This document shows, in pieces, positions 15,281 through 25,455 of a stretch of DNA of 64,000 nucleotides. The position numbers and the translations under genes were made by a program. Source of the stretch: Pedobacter suwonensis (lineage in GTDB: Bacteria > Bacteroidota > Bacteroidia > Sphingobacteriales > Sphingobacteriaceae); assembly GCF_900111825.1 (NCBI RefSeq), contig NZ_FOJM01000010.1, positions 124,001 to 188,000 of the forward strand. Direction: 5' to 3'. The notes below the pieces were generated by a model, which saw only the letters and a list, made by a program, of their open reading frames with translations, was not told the origin of the DNA and searched no databases. How positions within the stretch are numbered: position 1 is the first letter of the stretch; each line of letters begins with the position of its first letter.

Positions 15281-18154
15281 ATGAAGTATATCTTACCCTT
15301 TATCCTCATTTATATTTTTGTTCAGACCTGGAACATGGCCAGTGCACAGACCTGGAGTTCCATTCGGGCCGAAAAGCGCTACCAGCAAGCCCTTACCGAA
15401 ATAAAAGGTTCGCGAATAGCCCAAGCGATACCATTACTGGAAGAAGCTGTAAGGCTCAACCCTGACCATATCGACGCCCAGGTACAGCTTGCCCGGCTCT
15501 ATATGGCAGATAAGCGCTATGAACAATCCATCAGGGTTGCTCTACTAGTGATTGATAAATCTCCGAAATATGAAGACATTTATTATTATATTATTGGCTC
15601 TTATCTTTCTATCAAACGTCCTGCTGAAGCCCTACGCTATGTCGATCTGGCGCTTAATTATTTTCCAAACCAAAAAGATTTCGTGATTAAAAAGATTAAT
15701 ATCCTTGATCGGTTGCAACGTTTTCAGGATGGCGATGCCTGGTCACAGAGAATGTTACAGCGGTTTCCGACAGACAGTAATATACGGCGGTCGATAGTTG
15801 GCCACTATGAGGCCAAGGCCGACTGGTATGTTCGCAACCACATGGAAAACCTAGCTATGACTTATTATGAAAAAGCACTTGAACTGGCTCCTACCAATAA
15901 AGACCTGAGCGATAAAATAAATAAGCTAGTGGCGCAGAGTGGGGACATCAACGCCAAAATCGCCAAAGCGAACGGGGCTTTAAACAGTAACGGAAAATCC
16001 TATACTGCCCTGTACTATAAACTTGGCCTGCTCCAGGAAGCCAGCCGGTACGCTGAAGCGCTTGATGTGCTGCGCACGATCTTACGTTATTATCCCCATG
16101 ATAAAAAAGCTCTTGCGCTAAACAATTCTCTGCGTAAGCAGGCGGCAGGTTACTACCAGAATACGGACGTCTATACATTGTATCAATCCATACTGGATCA
16201 AAATCCTAACGACGAAGAGGCCCTGCAAAAAGTAACCGGTATGGCAATTGCTATGGGAGATTTGAACCAGGCATTCTACCGGATAGACCGTGCTTTACAG
16301 CGCAAACCTACAAACGTAAAATTACTCCGACAAAAAATGGGCCTGGCCTACCAGCTTCACCGTTACCAGATGGCTGCGGATATTGCAGTCAGGCTTTATA
16401 ACGTTGCCGATAAAGTTTCCCGTCCAGAGATTCTGCAAATGGTCAACGCCTGCGGCAATTACTATTTACAGGAAAAGCTTGCCGACAGCGCAGTAATGTA
16501 TTTCGACAGAGCGCTCTCACTAGAAGCCGGGAATCTGGCGGCTATAAAAGGCCGTGTGAACGGATTGATCATGGGTAACAGGCCTGACCACGCTATACGG
16601 GAACTTGACCGGGCAAGTGGGCTTTATCCCGATAACATAGATTTGCAAATGGAAAAAGCAGGTTATGTGGCGCAGGTAGGTCGGATCCATGAAGCTTCTA
16701 AACTCAGCGAGCAGCTTTTCAGGCGATATCCCCATAACTCAAAAATAAAGAGTTTGTACCTTGAACAAAAGTTAGCCCTGGCTAATGCGTTCATCCAGTC
16801 GGAAAACTATACCGAGGCAGAGTCACAATTGCGCACACTGCTGAAAGTAGATCCAGGCAATAAAGATGTACTGAACTATCTCTCCAATATACTCGATCTG
16901 CAAAAGCATTATAGTAAAGCATTGGACATCGTCCAAATGGCTTTGGCCCAATACCCTAATGACCGGGAATTTCTGCAAAAAAAAGCATCCATCTTATATA
17001 ATGACCATCAATACGCCGCCTCGGCACAACTGTCGGCAGCGCTTTTCTCACAATATCCCTTTAATCCTAAATACAAAAAAATGACAACAGACGCCTGGTA
17101 TTCCGCAAGTCTGGATTATCAGAAAAAAAAGCAACCAGACAGCGCCCTGTTGAGCATCGACCACGTAATGGCTATCAAACCGGCAGACTCTACTGCCCTT
17201 TTACAAAAAACGAGCCTCCTAATCGGACAGGGCAGCTTTGAACAGGCGCTATACTGTACAAATTCGGCTCTCCGGAGTTTCGAATATGCTGAACCTTTTT
17301 TGCTACGGAAAACAATCATCCTGGATAGTTTGAAACGATATACCGAGGCTGCAGCTTATGCAGATACACTGGCCAAGCGATATACGAATGATAAGAACAG
17401 GGACTATGCCGATCTTCTGCGGAGTAGAACGCTACATAACGCATTCGGTTTAACACTCCTAAACAGTTCATTTACCTCAATTGATGGCGCCAACACACCG
17501 CCAGCTTACAATATCGTTACGCTTTCTTATGACCGCAGTGGGTTAGATAAGATCAATTATGGTACACAGCTGGTCTTTATTGGCCGCCAGCAAGGTACGG
17601 GCGTGATGGCAGCTGGAGATATTTCGTACAAGGTAAACAAGACGTTCCATTGGAACGCCGGAGTCGCACTGTCCAATAACGTCCTGTTTCCTAAATATAG
17701 AATTGCTTATTCTCTTTTCAAGACTTTCAGTAATGGACTGGAAGGTGAATTGGGTGGACGTTACTTTCACATCGGAGGCTTTAACGTGGGCTCCCTTGTA
17801 GCTGGTATAGGAAAATCGTTTGGCCCTTTTGCGGTTAATGCCAGGGCGTTCGGCATCAGGCAGCAGAACAGCCAATATTTTGCGTTCAATGCAGGTACCC
17901 GGTATGAGCTTAGCGGGCAGGATCTGTTGCAGGCAAATTTCGGTCTTGGAACCTCGCCGGACGATATGAGCCGCCTGGTCCTGTTTCCCAGCTTACATGG
18001 CATCCTGAACCGAAGCATCGGAGCTTCTTACCGTCGTACATTCCGCTATCGGACTTCCATAGGCCTTGCAATGACTTATATCAACCAAAAAATCACCGAT
18101 GCAGCATTCAATAACCAATACGACCTGCAAATGTTCATGCTGGTCAAGTTTTAG
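15281..18154 (+). CDS. TPR protein with C-terminal YaiO-type outer-membrane barrel
   Basis: A 957-residue protein. The signal peptide ends in NMASAQ near residue 23. About 16 tetratricopeptide-type helical pairs span residues 30-715 in the periplasm, and a C-terminal beta barrel (about 725-957) ends in FMLVKF, with a terminal Phe as in outer-membrane proteins. The barrel resembles the YaiO family. The TPR-plus-barrel layout is that of PgaA, BcsC and PelB, which guide exopolysaccharide through the periplasm and outer membrane. I start it at 15281, five bases after the synthase stop; a longer frame begins inside the synthase gene and would hide the signal peptide. Confidence 0.85.
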   Translation: MKYILPFILIYIFVQTWNMASAQTWSSIRAEKRYQQALTEIKGSRIAQAIPLLEEAVRLNPDHIDAQVQLARLYMADKRYEQSIRVALLVIDKSPKYEDIYYYIIGSYLSIKRPAEALRYVDLALNYFPNQKDFVIKKINILDRLQRFQDGDAWSQRMLQRFPTDSNIRRSIVGHYEAKADWYVRNHMENLAMTYYEKALELAPTNKDLSDKINKLVAQSGDINAKIAKANGALNSNGKSYTALYYKLGLLQEASRYAEALDVLRTILRYYPHDKKALALNNSLRKQAAGYYQNTDVYTLYQSILDQNPNDEEALQKVTGMAIAMGDLNQAFYRIDRALQRKPTNVKLLRQKMGLAYQLHRYQMAADIAVRLYNVADKVSRPEILQMVNACGNYYLQEKLADSAVMYFDRALSLEAGNLAAIKGRVNGLIMGNRPDHAIRELDRASGLYPDNIDLQMEKAGYVAQVGRIHEASKLSEQLFRRYPHNSKIKSLYLEQKLALANAFIQSENYTEAESQLRTLLKVDPGNKDVLNYLSNILDLQKHYSKALDIVQMALAQYPNDREFLQKKASILYNDHQYAASAQLSAALFSQYPFNPKYKKMTTDAWYSASLDYQKKKQPDSALLSIDHVMAIKPADSTALLQKTSLLIGQGSFEQALYCTNSALRSFEYAEPFLLRKTIILDSLKRYTEAAAYADTLAKRYTNDKNRDYADLLRSRTLHNAFGLTLLNSSFTSIDGANTPPAYNIVTLSYDRSGLDKINYGTQLVFIGRQQGTGVMAAGDISYKVNKTFHWNAGVALSNNVLFPKYRIAYSLFKTFSNGLEGELGGRYFHIGGFNVGSLVAGIGKSFGPFAVNARAFGIRQQNSQYFAFNAGTRYELSGQDLLQANFGLGTSPDDMSRLVLFPSLHGILNRSIGASYRRTFRYRTSIGLAMTYINQKITDAAFNNQYDLQMFMLVKF

Positions 18155-18169
18155 CAAAAAAGTGAAACC

Positions 18170-20569
18170 ATGAAAAAAACGTTATTGATCTTAGGAGGCG
18201 ACGGTTATCTGGGATGGCCTTTGGCCATGAAACTGGCGCTACAGCACCCGGACGAAAAGATTGTCATTGTTGATAACCAATGGCGCCGAGAGGCCGTAAG
18301 GGAACTGGGATTTGATTCACTTTCCCACATCCCAAGACTTGCTGAAAGGATCGCTGCTTTCCAGCGCCATTATGGCATCTACAATATTCACTATCAATTG
18401 TTCGATATATGTTCGACAATGCTGGAAGACCTGATTATCCGGGAACAACCGCATACCATATACCATTTGGCGCAACAGTGTTCGGCCTCCTATTCCATGA
18501 TGGGTTTGGATGAGGCCTTGCACACATTACGGAACAACGAGGAGGGCAATATGCGCCTGTTATGGGCAGTACGGCAACATGTTCCGAAGGCGCACATTAT
18601 CAAACTGGGCTCTTTTGGCGAATATGCTAAAGGTGGCATTCCTATTGCGGAAGGATATTTCCGGCCATCCTATAAAGGAGCTTCTGCTTATACCGATCTG
18701 CCTTATCCGCGTGAGGCCAACGATATTTACCATATTTCCAAGATCAACGATTCGAATTATACAGCGATGGCCTGCCGGATCTGGAACCTTCGCATAACCG
18801 AAGTGATGCAGTCTACGGTATTTGGTTTATTAACAGAAGAGATGGCGTTTAAGCCAGAGCTGTATACCCGGTTTGATTACGATACTGTTTTCGGTACGGT
18901 AGCTAACCGTTTTGTTATTCAGGCGGTAAGCGGTAATCCGCTGACGATTTATGGGAACGGCCATCAGCGTACCGGACTGATGGCCTTACGTGATGCGGTT
19001 GGCTCACTTGCAAGGTTTGCTGCCGAACCGCCAGCTGCCGGGGAACACCGGGTGATCAATCATGTAACCGAGACACATTATTCCATCAACGAACTGGCTG
19101 CCGATATCATCGGTGTTGCCCGTAAGGCTGGGTTGAAAACAAGTGCTGTGCACCTGGATGACCTGCGCAAGGAAAACACCGATTTCAAAGCAGGTTATGA
19201 AGTAGAAAGTTCTCTTCACAATCACCCGCTTTTTCATAGTGACTTTCGTGAGGTGATCCTGGAAACCTTGCAGCTGGTATATCCCTATAAAGAACAGATT
19301 ACTGATCGTCATTTCCTGCCCTTCATTTTTTGGGAAGAGAGCTGTAAAAGCCCAGCAGAAAATTCGGCGGATAGGATGTGGGAGCGATTTTGGAACAAGA
19401 TACGTAAAAAACACTTCGGACAGCCACAACTTAACTTAAACCCTGGCTGCCTGGGCACCGTGGATATTACAGCAGATCTAGGAACCGCACAAAATGGAAA
19501 TCCATTGGCACTTTACGCAAAGACACGCGAAGCCTTCCGATATATCAAACAGGAATGCAATCACCTATGGCCTTCTCCCGGCTACCGGTTCACAGTTACC
19601 TACAGTACCTCGCAAACCATGAACCTACTTGCACTGGCGATGCTTCGCAAGCTGTTGACCACCAAAAAAGGACCATTCAGGGTAGTGACCAGCAAACACG
19701 AGCATCAGGGCGGGATTGGCCCGTTCGAGCAATTGTCAGAATTTATTGTTTATTATCTACCAGACGAAGTACTGGTTTCGCGTGGTATGTTAGAAGAAAA
19801 ATTGTCCCTCCTACAACCGGATATCATCTTCCTGTCGCATACCTATTATGACACCGGTGATGTTGTACATAACAATAATACCCTGCGGCTCTTAAAAGAA
19901 GCCGCGCCAGACGCTTGGCTCATCCTGGATGTTGCGCAGTCGCTAGGTATCCACCAAATCCCGTTCGGAACTGCAGACCTAATCACTGGCAGTACACACA
20001 AATGGCTTTTTGGGCCTTATGGCGGGGGGCTTACCTGGATAAAGCATGCTTTTGCTGAATGGATTGGCGCACTGTTCTGGAATGGCCAGCAGCTTTTACC
20101 TGACGTAGAAACCCACGGCTTCAGCTTGCCAGGCGGACAGGATTTTAAACTTTATTGGCAACTGCATCAAAGCCTTGATCGCTATAGGCAAATCGGCATA
20201 GTTACCGCTTTGGAGCGTAGCTGTGAACTGGCAGATTTCCTTCGGAAAGAGTTGTCTTTAAGGCTTAATACTGCAGGAATCGCCCATTATTATTTAAATG
20301 GATTCCCTACGCCATGTCTGGCGCTGGCCTTCACGGATTATGACCCATACCCTCTTTACATACATCTTCACGGGTTGGACATACATGTAAAGTGCATCAA
20401 AGACCGGCAAAAGGAAAATGGAGAGACCATTCATATAATGCGTATCGGCTTACCCTATTATGAAACGCGCGAGCGCCTCTTCCGCTTTATACAGGAAGTA
20501 GAAAAGTTTGTCAGTATTGAGACGGTATTAGCAGAAGCTATTTCTTTAACTAAAGATCAAGTGGTATGA
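18170..20569 (+). CDS. SQD1-like NAD-sugar enzyme fused to a class V PLP enzyme
   Basis: A 799-residue two-domain cytoplasmic protein. Residues 1-390 are a short-chain nucleotide-sugar enzyme closest in layout to UDP-sulfoquinovose synthase (SQD1). They have the Rossmann loop GGDGYLG (9-15), VDNQWRR then LGFDSL (35-51), S148 in KLGSFGEY where SQD1 has Thr, the pair Y187/K191 in YHISK, and RFDYDTVFGT then RFVIQA. SQD1 makes UDP-sulfoquinovose from UDP-glucose and sulfite. Residues 430-790 are a fold-type I, class V aminotransferase/desulfurase domain with D587 and Q590 (LDVAQS) and PLP-Lys K611 (GSTHKW). The family includes enzymes that release sulfur or sulfite from Cys derivatives. I do not know this fusion; channelled sulfite supply is a hypothesis. 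Confidence 0.8.
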   Translation: MKKTLLILGGDGYLGWPLAMKLALQHPDEKIVIVDNQWRREAVRELGFDSLSHIPRLAERIAAFQRHYGIYNIHYQLFDICSTMLEDLIIREQPHTIYHLAQQCSASYSMMGLDEALHTLRNNEEGNMRLLWAVRQHVPKAHIIKLGSFGEYAKGGIPIAEGYFRPSYKGASAYTDLPYPREANDIYHISKINDSNYTAMACRIWNLRITEVMQSTVFGLLTEEMAFKPELYTRFDYDTVFGTVANRFVIQAVSGNPLTIYGNGHQRTGLMALRDAVGSLARFAAEPPAAGEHRVINHVTETHYSINELAADIIGVARKAGLKTSAVHLDDLRKENTDFKAGYEVESSLHNHPLFHSDFREVILETLQLVYPYKEQITDRHFLPFIFWEESCKSPAENSADRMWERFWNKIRKKHFGQPQLNLNPGCLGTVDITADLGTAQNGNPLALYAKTREAFRYIKQECNHLWPSPGYRFTVTYSTSQTMNLLALAMLRKLLTTKKGPFRVVTSKHEHQGGIGPFEQLSEFIVYYLPDEVLVSRGMLEEKLSLLQPDIIFLSHTYYDTGDVVHNNNTLRLLKEAAPDAWLILDVAQSLGIHQIPFGTADLITGSTHKWLFGPYGGGLTWIKHAFAEWIGALFWNGQQLLPDVETHGFSLPGGQDFKLYWQLHQSLDRYRQIGIVTALERSCELADFLRKELSLRLNTAGIAHYYLNGFPTPCLALAFTDYDPYPLYIHLHGLDIHVKCIKDRQKENGETIHIMRIGLPYYETRERLFRFIQEVEKFVSIETVLAEAISLTKDQVV

Positions 20570-22830
20570 GCCTTATTCGAATAGCATTTACCGGGCTACA
20601 AATGGCCATACTACTGCTGGTGCAATCTTGTCAGGGTAACGATATAAAACTTGTAACAGATCAAAAGCCAGTATCGGAAATCATCCTTCCTGAGCAAGCG
20701 TCACCTTTAGAGAAGAAGTCGGCTTCTATTTTGCAGGAATATGTCCGGCGGATTACAGGGGCAACCCTGCCTATTCAAACAGTGCCTTCCCAAAATATTG
20801 CGCACCTGATCTATGTTGGCTCTGCCGCTACCCGTGTAGGCCAATTTATTGAACCACTGAAAGCTGAAGGCTATGAGATCGATGTACGTGGTGGTAACAT
20901 TTACCTATATGGAGGCTCGGGCAAAGGTCTTTTATATGGCGTATATGAACTGATTGAAAAACAGTTTGGCGCAAGAAAGTATGACCAAGGACCAGCTCTT
21001 ATTCCCCACAGCCGGGATCTCGGCCTACCGGCTGGATTGCATATGCTTTATGAGCCTGTACTGCTTTACCGGGAATCTTATTATCCATCCTCAGCAGATC
21101 CAGAATACCTGGATTGGCACCATTTGCACCGCTTTGAGGATCTTTGGGGACTTTGGGGTCATTCTTTTTTTAAGATTATACCTCCAGAACGTAATTTCCG
21201 GGAGCATCCCGAATACTTCTCATGGGTTAACGGGCACCGCCAACCCAGCCAGCTTTGCCTGAGCAATCCAGATGTGCTTCGCCAGGCTATCGCTTATTTT
21301 GAAAGGGCAACAGCTGCAAATCCCGACGCAATCTACTGGTCCATCGCGCCGATGGACGGTGCGGGATACTGCACTTGTGAAAAATGTGCAAGGGTTGATG
21401 CAGAAGAAGGCGGGCCACAGGGGTCGCTCATCCGTTTCGTAAATGCTGTTGCCGCGTATTTTCCAGACCAGTTGTTTACAACACTGGCATACGGTTACTC
21501 TGCGGAAGCAACCAAACATACCCGACCAGGAAAGAATGTCTATGTGATGTTGAGTACGATCAACTCCACCCGTCACTTGCCTGTGGCTACCAATCCGGAC
21601 GCCGTTTCATTTCGCAGGCAACTGTCCGAATGGTCAAAGCTCACGCCCAACCTGCTTTTATGGGATTACACAACGGATTTCTCCGCCTATCTAAGTCCAT
21701 TCCCGATGCATGATCATTATGTGGCTAACATCCGGTATTTTCAAACTCATGGAATCAAAGGTATTTTCGAGCAGGGAAGTGGCGAAACACTAGGAGACAT
21801 GTCTGCTTATGCAAGTTATATCCAAGCCAAAGCCTTATGGGATCCTTCCCTTAAATTGGATGAGGTACAAGATGATTTTTTAAAAGGATATTATGGCACT
21901 GCTGCCCATTCAATAAAAAATTATATCGGACAATTGCTTTCGGCACGGAATGAGACGCAAGCACGGCTTGGTATTTATGATCAGCCTTTCGCGCACCGTT
22001 CAGACTATCTTGCTCTTGACAAAATCAGCAGTTATCGGCAGTCTCTAAAAGAGGCCGCGGATGCCGTTGCTGGTTCTCCCGAACTGGAACATAAAATAAA
22101 GACTTTAAGCCTTGGCTTAGAGTATGTAGAATTAGAGCAAGCCAAGGCTTATGGCATTCAACCCGGTGGTTACCTGGAAAAATTACGAGAAGGAACCTGG
22201 AGGGTAAAACCGGGCTGGAATGTTCGAGTAAAAAGTTTTGTCAGCGATGCGCAAAAAGCTGGTGTGATCACCTTATCGGAAACTGGTGGCCCTTTGCCAG
22301 ACTACCTTGCAAGCTGGACAGCTATTTTGGACAATCCTTACCGGCCTTCATTAATACTAGGTGCGAAAGCTTCATTTTCTAATCCGTTCATTGAAGACTA
22401 TCCGGCCAATGGCTCGGCTACACTCACAGATGGCATATTGGGTGGCACCGATTACAGCTATAACTGGCTACTGTTTGCTGGTGGCATGGTGAAGATTGAC
22501 ATTCCGATTGGACGTGATATCCTACCAGCCAGTATACAAACTGACTTTTTGTTTGATCCCTCCCATTATCTCTTTCTTCCAGAGAAGATTTCCGTCGAAG
22601 GATCGATTGATGGCAACAATTATTTTCCAATAGGAAGCCTTCGTTTAGATAACAATGTTCCTTCTGACATGAAAGCTAGGGTGCAAACTGTGGATTGCAC
22701 GTTAAAGTCTAAGCAGTTGCTACGCTATCTGCGGGTGGCAATATGGTTTCCGGCAGAATTGCCAGAATGGTTTAACGGTTCGCGGCACAGGAAGCCACTG
22801 ATGGCTATTGATGAACTAAGCCTTGAATAA
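20566..22830 (+). CDS. DUF4838 lipoprotein, glycoside-hydrolase-like
   Basis: A 754-residue lipoprotein with lipobox LVQSC near residue 22. Residues 35-150 match the alpha-glucuronidase N-terminal-like domain (LPEQASPLEKKSA, YGGSGKGLLYGVYELIE). Residues 165-470 match DUF4838 (SIAPMDGAGYCTCEKC). The C-terminal 150 residues look like a discoidin/F5-8 type C carbohydrate-binding module. Its start overlaps the previous stop by four bases (ATGA), so it is translationally coupled to the fusion enzyme and belongs to the exopolysaccharide operon. A likely role is trimming or modifying the polymer in the periplasm or on the cell surface. Confidence 0.8.
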   Translation: MSLIRIAFTGLQMAILLLVQSCQGNDIKLVTDQKPVSEIILPEQASPLEKKSASILQEYVRRITGATLPIQTVPSQNIAHLIYVGSAATRVGQFIEPLKAEGYEIDVRGGNIYLYGGSGKGLLYGVYELIEKQFGARKYDQGPALIPHSRDLGLPAGLHMLYEPVLLYRESYYPSSADPEYLDWHHLHRFEDLWGLWGHSFFKIIPPERNFREHPEYFSWVNGHRQPSQLCLSNPDVLRQAIAYFERATAANPDAIYWSIAPMDGAGYCTCEKCARVDAEEGGPQGSLIRFVNAVAAYFPDQLFTTLAYGYSAEATKHTRPGKNVYVMLSTINSTRHLPVATNPDAVSFRRQLSEWSKLTPNLLLWDYTTDFSAYLSPFPMHDHYVANIRYFQTHGIKGIFEQGSGETLGDMSAYASYIQAKALWDPSLKLDEVQDDFLKGYYGTAAHSIKNYIGQLLSARNETQARLGIYDQPFAHRSDYLALDKISSYRQSLKEAADAVAGSPELEHKIKTLSLGLEYVELEQAKAYGIQPGGYLEKLREGTWRVKPGWNVRVKSFVSDAQKAGVITLSETGGPLPDYLASWTAILDNPYRPSLILGAKASFSNPFIEDYPANGSATLTDGILGGTDYSYNWLLFAGGMVKIDIPIGRDILPASIQTDFLFDPSHYLFLPEKISVEGSIDGNNYFPIGSLRLDNNVPSDMKARVQTVDCTLKSKQLLRYLRVAIWFPAELPEWFNGSRHRKPLMAIDELSLE

Positions 22831-23035
22831 AAATATTAGGCCTTCTGTCATTTCAAATAGCAGCATCAAATCGAAAAGCCATAATCACCTAAAACCACCC
22901 TATTTTTGGTCAGCAGAATAAAAATTTTGCATTTTCCTTTCTTAACCAAACCTCAGCTCCTTTTAAGCATGCCTGTATCAGGTTAATGACGGAAATATTA
23001 TTCCGCAAAATTTATTTAGACTTATTTTAATTAAA

Positions 23036-23043
23036 TATATTTG
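23036..23043 (+). promoter_or_regulatory. -7 promoter element of the TonB receptor operon
   Basis: TATATTTG matches TAnnTTTG and lies 26 bases before the ATG at 23070, in a 239-base gap after the exopolysaccharide operon. A weak T-rich -33 element lies about 20 bases upstream. Confidence 0.5.
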
Positions 23044-23069
23044 CACCTTAATTTTCCATCCCTTAACTA

Positions 23070-25451
23070 ATGATAAGTTATTTACGTACGCTGCTTGTAA
23101 TTGCTATTCTATCCACCGGTTTAACAGCAACCGCTCAAAATACTGGCAGCATTACCGGTAAAATCCTTCTTGTGAACGGCACTCCCTATGCTTCAGCATC
23201 TGTTACGATAACCGAACTCGAAAAGGCTACGCTTACAGATGAAACCGGCACTTACCACTTTAATCATATTAATACGGGAAGTTATCATTTAAAAATCCAG
23301 GTTTTGGGTGCACCAGAATACATAATGGAAGTTACCGTTATAGCAGGGCAAACCGCAACGGGCAATTTTCAATTACCTAAAGAAAACGTACAGGCTTTGC
23401 AGGAGGTGACCATCGCTTCCAATATTAACAGATTTTCCAAACGTGAAAGCCGTTATGTGGCGCGCTTACCGCTCAAAAACCTGGAAAACCCGCAGGTTTA
23501 CAATTCCGTATCAAAAGAATTGATGCAGGAGCAAGCTGTAATAGATTTGGGTAGCATCTCGAAAAACGTACCTGGAGCGGGCATCCCTTTAATTCTGAAT
23601 CAGGGAAGGGTTACTTTCCGCTCACGTGGCTTTGAAACCGAACCTAACGCCCGCAACGGTGTGGCCGGACCAGCTTTTTCATTTATTGACCCGGTAAATC
23701 TGGAACGGATTGAAGCCATCAAAGGACCATCTACAACGTTATTTGGCACCAATATTTCCAGTAGCTACGGCGGTTTATATAACCGTGTAACTAAAAAACC
23801 TTATAACGATTTTGGTGGCGAGGTAGCCTATACCGCAGGAAGCTGGAACCTTAACCGATTGACACTTGACATAAATACACCCGTTAATGCGGATAAAACT
23901 GCCTTATTCCGCCTGAACGCAGCTACTACACATCAAAAAAGCTTTCAGGAACTTGGTTTCACCAATAATATTGCCATAGCCCCGAGCTTCTCCTATCAGA
24001 TTACCGATAAATTGTCGCTGTTGATGGATGTTGAATTTGGACAGGAAAAAGGCACATCTGTTGTGCGATTCAATCCCTTTATCATACCTAATACCAATCA
24101 ATCGATAACCGATATCGGCTTCCCTTATAATAAGACATTCCTGAGTAACGATCTTACTTATTCCACACAGATGCTGAACATCTTTGCTCAGGTAAATTAT
24201 AAAATGTCCGGTAGCTGGACATCTCAAACCATTATCTCCAGAAACCGCTCAACCATTGACGGCTACATCACCGCACTTAACGGAAGATCTGCCACTACAG
24301 TGCGCCCGCAGATTATAGTTGGAAATACCAATTTTATCGCAACCAACATACAGCAGAATTTTATAGGTGATTTTAAAATAGGAAAATTCCGTAACCGCAT
24401 GGTTGCCGGTATAGATTTTTATAATAACTATAATGATTTTGACCGGGTTACCGTTAATTACAACCAGGATGTAAACTTTATAAACCCACAGCCGGCGTAT
24501 CGCATCAGCCGTTTCAAGGTAGACTCGCTGACCAGCAGGGGTACTTTACGTAAAGAATATAACCGCGACAATACCTATGGAGCCTATGTATCAGACGTAT
24601 TTAACATTACCGACCAATTGCTGGCCATGGCGAGCATCAGGATAAACACGTTCGACTATAAGGGTGTCTATAATATCGTAACCGGCCAAATCACCGGAGG
24701 TTTAGGCTCAAGCGGCACATCTGCCGGTCCTTATAAACAAACAGCTGTTTCACAAAAGCTAGGGTTAGTTTATGAAATTAGCAAAGATCACCTGTCGTTA
24801 TTTGGTAATTATATGGGTGGATTTTTTAATCGAAACGGCCAGTCACTTGATGGTACCGCTTTCAAACCAGAACATGCCAATCAGCTGGAATTTGGTTTGA
24901 AAGGCGACTTATTTAATAACCGTTTATCAGGAACGGTAAGTTACTATGATATAAAAGTAGAAAATGTTTTGCGTCTGGACCCACGGGATATCAACTATTC
25001 TATCCAGGACGGCGCGCAACTCAGCCGCGGTATCGAGGTAGACATCATCGCAAACCCTTTCAGTGGCCTGAATATTATAGCAGGCTATGCTTACAATTAC
25101 AGCTTATTTACCAATGCTGATGCAACGGTAAATAATTTGCGTCCGGCATTATCCGGTCCGGATAAAATGGCCAATCTCTGGGTGAGTTATCGTTTGCCGG
25201 AAGGAAGCCTGCGCGGCCTGGGTATTGGCTTTGGCGGTAATTACGGAAGTAAATCCTACCAAACCAACACACAAAGTACCAAGATAACCATACCGGCTTA
25301 CACCATGCTGGATGCCGCCCTGTTTTATGACCATCCCAGATACCGCGTTAACTTTAAGGTAAACAATTTAACCAGCGAAAAAGCCTGGTCGGTAAGGTTA
25401 ACGCCACAGGCTCCGGTACAATTTATTGGCAGCATTGCGCTGAAGTTTTAA
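23070..25451 (+). CDS. TonB-dependent receptor, siderophore type
   Basis: A 793-residue outer-membrane receptor. A signal peptide ends near residue 22 (TATAQN), and a carboxypeptidase-regulatory-like beta domain lies at 25-110. A plug domain (from about 135, with GVAGPAFSFIDP and IKGPSTTLFG) precedes a 22-strand barrel ending in FIGSIALKF with terminal Phe. The layout matches FhuA/FecA-like ferric siderophore receptors of Bacteroidota. It is followed five bases later by a PepSY membrane protein, a pairing typical of iron-siderophore uptake. The substrate cannot be assigned. Confidence 0.9.
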   Translation: MISYLRTLLVIAILSTGLTATAQNTGSITGKILLVNGTPYASASVTITELEKATLTDETGTYHFNHINTGSYHLKIQVLGAPEYIMEVTVIAGQTATGNFQLPKENVQALQEVTIASNINRFSKRESRYVARLPLKNLENPQVYNSVSKELMQEQAVIDLGSISKNVPGAGIPLILNQGRVTFRSRGFETEPNARNGVAGPAFSFIDPVNLERIEAIKGPSTTLFGTNISSSYGGLYNRVTKKPYNDFGGEVAYTAGSWNLNRLTLDINTPVNADKTALFRLNAATTHQKSFQELGFTNNIAIAPSFSYQITDKLSLLMDVEFGQEKGTSVVRFNPFIIPNTNQSITDIGFPYNKTFLSNDLTYSTQMLNIFAQVNYKMSGSWTSQTIISRNRSTIDGYITALNGRSATTVRPQIIVGNTNFIATNIQQNFIGDFKIGKFRNRMVAGIDFYNNYNDFDRVTVNYNQDVNFINPQPAYRISRFKVDSLTSRGTLRKEYNRDNTYGAYVSDVFNITDQLLAMASIRINTFDYKGVYNIVTGQITGGLGSSGTSAGPYKQTAVSQKLGLVYEISKDHLSLFGNYMGGFFNRNGQSLDGTAFKPEHANQLEFGLKGDLFNNRLSGTVSYYDIKVENVLRLDPRDINYSIQDGAQLSRGIEVDIIANPFSGLNIIAGYAYNYSLFTNADATVNNLRPALSGPDKMANLWVSYRLPEGSLRGLGIGFGGNYGSKSYQTNTQSTKITIPAYTMLDAALFYDHPRYRVNFKVNNLTSEKAWSVRLTPQAPVQFIGSIALKF

Positions 25452-25455
25452 CAGG

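Noticed and set aside
16000..18154. TPR repeats considered as a possible CRISPR or DNA repeat array
   Set aside because: The repetition is at the protein level only; no regularly spaced identical DNA repeats occur, and no CRISPR array was seen anywhere in the window.
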